Source of the DNA: an uncultured Christensenella sp. | GTDB taxonomy: Bacteria > Bacillota > Clostridia > Christensenellales > DTU072 | Reading direction: 5' to 3' | Assembly (NCBI GenBank): GCA_949285605.1 | Contig: CASDZI010000013.1 | Span: 1-36,048, forward strand | DNA: 36,048 bases | Part shown: piece after piece, positions 31,496 through 36,048 of the stretch | How the letters are laid out: each line of letters begins with the position of its first letter | Position numbering within the stretch: position 1 is the first letter of the stretch | Notes under the pieces: generated by a model | Database searches by the model: none | The model's input: the letters and a program-made list of their open reading frames with translations, nothing else | Told to the model about the DNA's origin: nothing | Made by a program: the position numbers and the translations under genes

Positions 31496-34064
31496 AAAGC
31501 TGACCGCTTTTTTCCTGAAATACCGAGTAATAATCCTCGTGGTCTTTGCCGTTATTTTTGCAGTTTCGGTAGTGGGGACGGTATATCTGGTCAACGACGA
31601 CGATAAAGTCAATTCCGATATGATGAGTTATCTTAGCGACGACTTCGATACCACGGCGGGGTTGAAATTCATTCAGTCTCATTTCGGAATAAGAGGCGAC
31701 GGTATGTTAGTCGTCCGAGGAGAGGAGAACGACGAGTATATAAGGCAGGCAGTCGCAAACATCAGAAAAATGGAAGGAGTGCGGCAGCTTATATGGGTGG
31801 AGGACGCCGTCACCTTGGAGGGAATGAACGAGGAACTTAAAAAACTCGATATCGACCTCGGGGACACCGACCTCGACGCTTTAAGGGAAAATTTGGAGAA
31901 TAACTCTCTTTTTTCGGGATTTGTGCAATATCTCGATCTTTTAGGGATTAAAGATATCTCCATAGATACCTCGGCTCTTAAGGAGTATTTGAAAAGACCT
32001 ATAGAAGGGGCGGAGGGAGAATACGATTACGTCATTATGATAATGATGAACTACGCCCCGTCAACAGGGGAAGCGTACGATCTTCTCGACGCCATAAAGG
32101 CGGAGTTTTCCGACAGATCCATAGCCAGTGCGGGTATGACGGAAACCGCTCAGACCGTTATGAACGATACGCTGAACGATTTACCCAATTTCCTTATTTA
32201 TGCCGTAATTGCGGTTATCGTAATAATGCTTCTGACCACGTCCAGTTTCGTGGAGCCGTTGATTATTATGCTTACGCTCGGGGTAAGCATAGTTATAAGT
32301 ATGGGCGCAAATTACCTTTATCCGTCCATAAGCATTATAAGTTTCGCTACCAGTGCGGTTTTGCAACTTGCCATAACGATGGACTATTCCATATTCTATA
32401 TGCACGTTTACAAGAAAAACCGTCGGGAATTCGATCCGACGCAGGCGACGGTAAAAGCCGTTCCGGAAGTGGCGAGCTCCATACTGGCAAGCGGACTTAC
32501 CACGATAGGCGGTTTCGTGGCGTTGTATTTTATGCGTTTCGGGGTGGGGAGCGACCTTGCCGGCGTGCTTATCAAAGGCGTGGTGCTGAGTCTTATCACG
32601 ATATTGATTTTGCAACCCGTAATCACTATGCTTCTCGATAAAGCCATAGTGAAAACCACTCACGATTTCACTTCCCGATTCAACGACCTTATCCGTAAAA
32701 AGAAGCCGTCTTTCAAAGGATTGTCCACCGAAAACGTCGTAAGACCGCTCGCTAAATTTTCGGTGTGGCAGAGGATAGTCCTCGTAGTGCTTGCCGTAGC
32801 GCTTCTGGTGCCGGCTTACATCGGGCAGTCCAAACTGACTTACAGCTATTTCCGTATGTACGAAACCGTACTCGACACGCCCGAAAAGGTACTTGCCGAC
32901 GAACTGGGCAATCAGATGATAATGGCTGTTCCGCTTAAAACCACTAACGGAACGCAGAAAGACTTTATGGCGGAAGTTCTTGCCGACCCGAATAAAAAGG
33001 TCAGCGGAATAGTGGGAGCCTTCACGGCGGTGGACGTAGACGCAGCCACGCTTATCGCTATGCTCGATCTGCTTTCCTCGGAAGAGTCCATCGACCGACT
33101 GGAAAGCAATCTTAAACTCTTAGCTTCGCCCGAAGCGCAGGAAATACTGGAAAATATCGGTATGGATCTGTCGAATATAGATTTTTCCAAACTTGAAAAC
33201 CTCGATCTCAGCGAAATGATGAAGGGAGTGGATCTGACTATGCTCAATTCTTATTTTGCCAAAGTGGACGGGGAGTGGTATACGATGTACAGCATAAGTA
33301 TCGCAGGCAACACCGAAGACGACGCAGCTATGGCTACTTACGAATATCTCCAGGGAGTACGCGAAAAATATTTCGGGTCCAACGGCTATTCCATAGGTAT
33401 GCTGACCGGAAGCTACGATATGAGGGAAGTGACTCCCGTGGACTTTTTGAGAGTTACTTTGGTAAGCGTGGCGATTATTTTCATAATTATTGCGATTTTG
33501 CTTAAAAACCCGTTAAAGAGTTTCTTATTGGTACTGATGATAGAACTCGGTATATGGATAAGTCTGTCGCTTACTTTTCTTGCGGGGCAGGAAATGAACT
33601 TTATCATTTATATCGTAATAAGCAGCGTGCAGTTGGGTTGCACCGTGGACTATGCCATATTGCTTGCCAACACCTTCGAACATAACAGGGACAAGTACGC
33701 TTCCTCCAAAGAATGTGCGATACAATCCGCCTGTGAAGCCGTCCCTGCGGTATTCGTCAGTGCGGCGTTGATTATAGCGGTATGTATGTCGGTTTATTTC
33801 GTCAGCCAGAACCTCATCATAAAACAGTTGACGGGTATGCTTGCGAGAGGTGCGGCGATAAGCCTTGTACTGGTGACGTTCGTGCAGACGGCGATTATGA
33901 GTTTCTTTAAGACCGAACGGAAAAAAACCGATTTTGAGGGAAAAATCCGTAATCTCGAGGAAAAAATCAAGGAGAATGTAAACTCCAAAGGAAAAAAAGG
34001 GGATAAAGAAAGTCCGCTCGAATCCGATATAAATACTCCCGACCTCGGAAAAAGTACGAAATAA
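31488..34064 (+). CDS. MMPL/RND-family transporter, second of a pair
   Basis: The 858-residue protein is a paralogue of its upstream neighbour, with the same helix and ectodomain order and matching motifs: AITMDYSIFYMHVYKKNRR with D299 and GCTVDYAILLANTF with D721. ATG at 31488 is chosen because GGAGGA lies five bases before it; an in-frame upstream start lies inside the first gene. It is about 110 residues longer. Most of the extra length is a Leu-rich helical segment in the second ectodomain (about residues 525-585, LLSSEESIDRLESNLKLL onward), some in the first ectodomain (LDIDLGDTDLDALRENL), and a charged C-terminal tail with coiled-coil potential (LEEKIKENVNSKGKKG). The overlap with the first gene suggests equal expression, perhaps a heteromeric exporter. 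Confidence 0.9.
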   Translation: MFEKLTAFFLKYRVIILVVFAVIFAVSVVGTVYLVNDDDKVNSDMMSYLSDDFDTTAGLKFIQSHFGIRGDGMLVVRGEENDEYIRQAVANIRKMEGVRQLIWVEDAVTLEGMNEELKKLDIDLGDTDLDALRENLENNSLFSGFVQYLDLLGIKDISIDTSALKEYLKRPIEGAEGEYDYVIMIMMNYAPSTGEAYDLLDAIKAEFSDRSIASAGMTETAQTVMNDTLNDLPNFLIYAVIAVIVIMLLTTSSFVEPLIIMLTLGVSIVISMGANYLYPSISIISFATSAVLQLAITMDYSIFYMHVYKKNRREFDPTQATVKAVPEVASSILASGLTTIGGFVALYFMRFGVGSDLAGVLIKGVVLSLITILILQPVITMLLDKAIVKTTHDFTSRFNDLIRKKKPSFKGLSTENVVRPLAKFSVWQRIVLVVLAVALLVPAYIGQSKLTYSYFRMYETVLDTPEKVLADELGNQMIMAVPLKTTNGTQKDFMAEVLADPNKKVSGIVGAFTAVDVDAATLIAMLDLLSSEESIDRLESNLKLLASPEAQEILENIGMDLSNIDFSKLENLDLSEMMKGVDLTMLNSYFAKVDGEWYTMYSISIAGNTEDDAAMATYEYLQGVREKYFGSNGYSIGMLTGSYDMREVTPVDFLRVTLVSVAIIFIIIAILLKNPLKSFLLVLMIELGIWISLSLTFLAGQEMNFIIYIVISSVQLGCTVDYAILLANTFEHNRDKYASSKECAIQSACEAVPAVFVSAALIIAVCMSVYFVSQNLIIKQLTGMLARGAAISLVLVTFVQTAIMSFFKTERKKTDFEGKIRNLEEKIKENVNSKGKKGDKESPLESDINTPDLGKSTK

Positions 34065-34089
34065 ACGCTCGGAAAACGGGAATAAATTA

Positions 34090-34119
34090 TTGCAAACGCA
34101 CTTTGCGTTATGGTATAAT
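34090..34119 (+). promoter_or_regulatory. Promoter of the NifU-like/GGGtGRT operon with internal dyad
   Basis: TTGCAA at 34090-34095 and TATAAT at 34114-34119 are separated by 18 bp, with TGG before the -10 (extended -10). A perfect inverted repeat, AACGCA at 34095-34100 and TGCGTT at 34104-34109, fills the spacer and could be an operator. Confidence 0.7.
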
Positions 34120-34171
34120 ATCAATAATCGCAAGATTCGGTTTTTGAAGGGAAACCGCAAAAAAAATAAAT

Positions 34172-34176
34172 GGAGG
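34172..34176 (+). promoter_or_regulatory. Ribosome binding site that fixes a GTG start
   Basis: GGAGG lies eight bases before GTG at 34185. An in-frame ATG at 34170 overlaps this site and is therefore unlikely to be the start. Confidence 0.75.
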
Positions 34177-34184
34177 ACTTATCG

Positions 34185-34880
34185 GTGCAATATACTCACG
34201 AAGTAGAAAAAATGGTTTGCGTCAAGAAAGGACCTAACCACGGACCCGCGCCCATTCCCGAAGAAGGAAAGTGGGTTCAGTCGAAAGAAATCAAAGACAT
34301 CAGCGGACTTACGCACGGCGTAGGTTGGTGCGCTCCTCAGCAGGGCGCCTGCAAATTGACCCTTAACGTCAAAGACGGTATCATTCAGGAAGCGTTGGTG
34401 GAAACGCTGGGTTGCTCGGGTATGACTCACTCTGCGGCTATGGCTGCCGAGATCCTTCCCGGAAAGACCATTCTGGAAGCTCTCAACACCGACCTTGTTT
34501 GCGACGCCATCAATACCGCAATGAGAGAACTTTTCCTGCAGATAGTCTACGGCAGAACGCAGTCCGCTTTCAGCGAAAACGGACTTTCCATCGGAGCGGG
34601 ACTCGAAGACCTCGGCAAAGGACTCAGAAGCCAGGTAGGCACTATGTATTCCACCCTTGCCAAAGGCGTACGTTATCTGGAAATGGCAGAAGGATACGTT
34701 ACCCGTATCGCTCTCGACGAAAATAACGAAGTTATCGGTTACGAATTCATCCGTTTAGGACAGATGCTCGAGATGATCACCCAAAAGGGCGTAGCTCCTG
34801 CGGACGCGCTTGCTAAATGCACCGGTACTTACGGCAGATTCGCTTCCGCCGCTAAAGTTATCAATCCCCGTGTGGAATAG
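34185..34880 (+). CDS. NifU-like iron-sulfur scaffold-type protein, partner of GGGtGRT protein
   Basis: With a GTG start at 34185 the product has 231 residues. It resembles the NifU N-terminal/IscU fold: cysteines lie in GWCAPQQGACKL (C49, C56), LGCSGMTH (C77) and LVCDAIN (C106), and the GCSGMTHSAAMAAEILPGK segment recalls the scaffold's second ligand region. The arrangement is not that of classical IscU, since two of the cysteines are only seven residues apart and the AD-C-G-D motif is missing. Family members are found directly upstream of GGGtGRT proteins in anaerobic Bacillota, as here (10 bp apart). Cluster binding is an inference from the fold; the function of the pair is not known to me. 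Another cysteine (C12) lies near the N-terminus. Confidence 0.82.
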   Translation: MQYTHEVEKMVCVKKGPNHGPAPIPEEGKWVQSKEIKDISGLTHGVGWCAPQQGACKLTLNVKDGIIQEALVETLGCSGMTHSAAMAAEILPGKTILEALNTDLVCDAINTAMRELFLQIVYGRTQSAFSENGLSIGAGLEDLGKGLRSQVGTMYSTLAKGVRYLEMAEGYVTRIALDENNEVIGYEFIRLGQMLEMITQKGVAPADALAKCTGTYGRFASAAKVINPRVE

Positions 34881-34890
34881 GAGGTCGGCA

Positions 34891-35889
34891 ATGGTAAAAT
34901 TTGAAGGATATGACAGAAGAAAAGACAAACTCGAAGCCGCTCTTAAACAATACGGTATCAAGAGTATGGAAGAGGCAAGAGAGATCTGCCTTGCCAAAGG
35001 TATAGACGTGGACGCCATCGTAAGAGGGATCCAACCCATCTGTTTCGAAAATGCGGTATGGGCTTACACTCTCGGATGCGCCATCGCCATCAAGAAAGAT
35101 TGCAAGAAGGCTGCGGACGCCGCAGAAGCCATCGGACTGGGACTTCAGGCGTTCTGCGTGCCCGGAAGCGTTGCGGAAATCAGAAAAGTGGGACTCGGCC
35201 ACGGGAACCTCGCCGCTAAACTTCTCCGTGAAGAAACCAAATGCTTTGCTTTCGTGGCAGGACACGAGTCTTTCGCCGCCGCGGAAGGTGCCATAGGGAT
35301 CGCTAAAAGCGCCAACAAGGTCAGAAAGGAACCCCTCAGAGTTATCCTGAACGGTCTTGGAAAGGACGCTGCGTATATCATTTCCCGTATCAACGGTTTT
35401 ACTTACGTTCAGACCAAATACGATCCGTTTACCGATTCTCTCGCCATAGTTAAAGAAACCGCTTACAGCGACGGGGAACGTGCCAAGGTACGTTGCTACG
35501 GAGCCGACGACGTCAACGAAGGCGTGGCTATTATGATAAAGGAAGGCGTGGACGTAGGTATCACCGGTAACTCCACCAACCCCACCCGTTTCCAACATCC
35601 CGTCAGCGGAACTTACAAGAAATGGGCTATCGAAAACGGAAGGACCTATTTCTCGGTAGCGAGCGGCGGCGGAACGGGCAGAACTCTCCACCCCGACAAC
35701 ATGGCGGCAGGTCCCGCTTCTTACGGTATGACCGACACCATGGGACGTATGCACTCCGACGCACAGTTTGCAGGAAGCTCCAGCGTTCCCGCACACGTTG
35801 AAATGATGGGTCTTATCGGTATGGGCAACAACCCCATGGTAGGAGCTACCGTCGCAGTAGCCGTGGCAGTGGAAGAAGCCGCAAAATAA
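34891..35889 (+). CDS. GGGtGRT protein
   Basis: The 332-residue protein belongs to the family named after the motif GGGTGRT, found here at residues 259-265 within FSVASGGGTGRTLHPDN. Other strongly patterned stretches are GIQPICFENAVWAYTLGCAI, FVAGHESFAAAEGAIGIAKS and RMHSDAQFAGSSSVPAHVEM. No membrane helix or signal peptide is seen, so it is cytosolic. The Gly-rich motif suggests a nucleotide or phosphate site, which is inference. AGGAGG precedes the start, and the codon usage is that of a highly expressed gene as judged by eye. It forms an operon with the NifU-like gene and ends before a strong terminator. Confidence 0.9.
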   Translation: MVKFEGYDRRKDKLEAALKQYGIKSMEEAREICLAKGIDVDAIVRGIQPICFENAVWAYTLGCAIAIKKDCKKAADAAEAIGLGLQAFCVPGSVAEIRKVGLGHGNLAAKLLREETKCFAFVAGHESFAAAEGAIGIAKSANKVRKEPLRVILNGLGKDAAYIISRINGFTYVQTKYDPFTDSLAIVKETAYSDGERAKVRCYGADDVNEGVAIMIKEGVDVGITGNSTNPTRFQHPVSGTYKKWAIENGRTYFSVASGGGTGRTLHPDNMAAGPASYGMTDTMGRMHSDAQFAGSSSVPAHVEMMGLIGMGNNPMVGATVAVAVAVEEAAK

Positions 35890-35912
35890 CAAGTCGTTCA
35901 ACGATTAAAGCG

Positions 35913-35943
35913 AAAGGTTCGGAATTTTTCCGAACCTTTTTTT
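35913..35943 (+). terminator. Terminator of the NifU-like/GGGtGRT operon
   Basis: A perfect 12-bp stem (35913-35924 with 35928-35939) closes a three-base loop and is followed by further T residues. Confidence 0.93.
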
Positions 35944-36013
35944 ATGCCCGGTGAATTATACTTTCAAGTGCAACACTTTGAGAACAAAAAAAGAAGTTCA
36001 TATGAATCTGTTG

Positions 36014-36019
36014 TATAAT
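36014..36019 (+). promoter_or_regulatory. -10 box of a gene beyond the right edge
   Basis: TATAAT at 36014-36019 has no good -35 box at the usual distance. A perfect 10-bp palindrome, TTCATATGAA, lies at 35997-36006, where an activator could bind. No coding sequence is visible before the window ends. Confidence 0.5.
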
Positions 36020-36042
36020 TAAAATTGAAACAAAAAAACAAC

Positions 36043-36048
36043 TGGAGG
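36043..36048 (+). promoter_or_regulatory. Ribosome binding site of a gene beyond the right edge
   Basis: The last six bases, TGGAGG, form a strong Shine-Dalgarno sequence about 24 bases after the -10 box, so a start codon is expected within roughly ten bases after the window. Confidence 0.6.

Noticed and set aside
34170-34184. ATG at 34170 as start of the NifU-like gene
   Set aside because: It overlaps the ribosome binding site GGAGG; the GTG at 34185 has the right spacing and gives a normal N-terminus.
34861-35901. Open frame of 346 codons on the minus strand
   Set aside because: It mirrors the GGGtGRT gene, whose identity is certain, and has no start signals.
1-36048. CRISPR array, prophage or intact insertion sequence
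   Set aside because: No regularly spaced repeats, cas genes, phage structural genes or transposase frames were found.

Overview
The window looks like a chromosomal segment of an uncultured Gram-positive anaerobe of the Bacillota, probably Clostridia from a gut-like habitat. The evidence is Gram-positive-type ribosome binding sites and sigma-A promoters, an LplABC/YtcP-type sugar ABC transporter with a DUF624 protein, a GGGtGRT protein with its NifU-like partner, a DUF6273 protein, and many U-tailed hairpin terminators. The standard code is used. The assignment rests on gene families only; no phylogenetic marker was aligned.

Bases 1-13445 are one co-directional operon of ten genes, open at the left edge and closed by a terminator at 13463-13498. 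It is a fructan/sucrose utilisation locus. It holds a membrane-anchored extracellular GH32 enzyme (5' end missing), two CUT1 permeases, a solute-binding protein, a DUF624 protein, a multi-domain binding lipoprotein, a cytosolic GH32, a GH32-like lipoprotein, a PfkB-type fructokinase and its own MsmX/UgpC-type ATPase. The likely flow is cleavage of fructan at the surface, import of oligomers, hydrolysis to fructose in the cytosol, then phosphorylation.

Bases 13446-14780 hold no intact gene. This AT-rich stretch carries a hairpin-rich piece of unknown nature, an open frame interrupted by one stop codon, and a fragment of a Sel1-repeat protein. It reads as a decayed accessory segment.

Bases 14781-19810 hold citrate synthase, a divergently transcribed cytidylate-kinase-like protein, and an ECF sigma factor cassette. 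In the cassette the sigma gene overlaps a membrane protein in the anti-sigma position, and the next gene is a lipoprotein homologous to that protein's ectodomain. A matching promoter-like motif lies upstream of both transcription units. This is the most novel-looking system in the window.

Bases 19834-24966 hold two minus-strand secondary transporters (MFS and GPH families), then a small four-helix membrane protein and a surface protein with a Listeria-Bacteroides repeat and a DUF6273 domain. Bases 25014-29242 are mainly housekeeping: ybaB, recR, tspO, a YgjP-like metallopeptidase, tRNA-Thr(CGU) and glmS. Bases 29249-34064 encode two overlapping MMPL/RND-type exporters. Bases 34185-35889 encode the NifU-like/GGGtGRT pair, whose biochemical role is unknown to me. 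The right edge cuts just before the start codon of another gene, whose ribosome binding site is visible.
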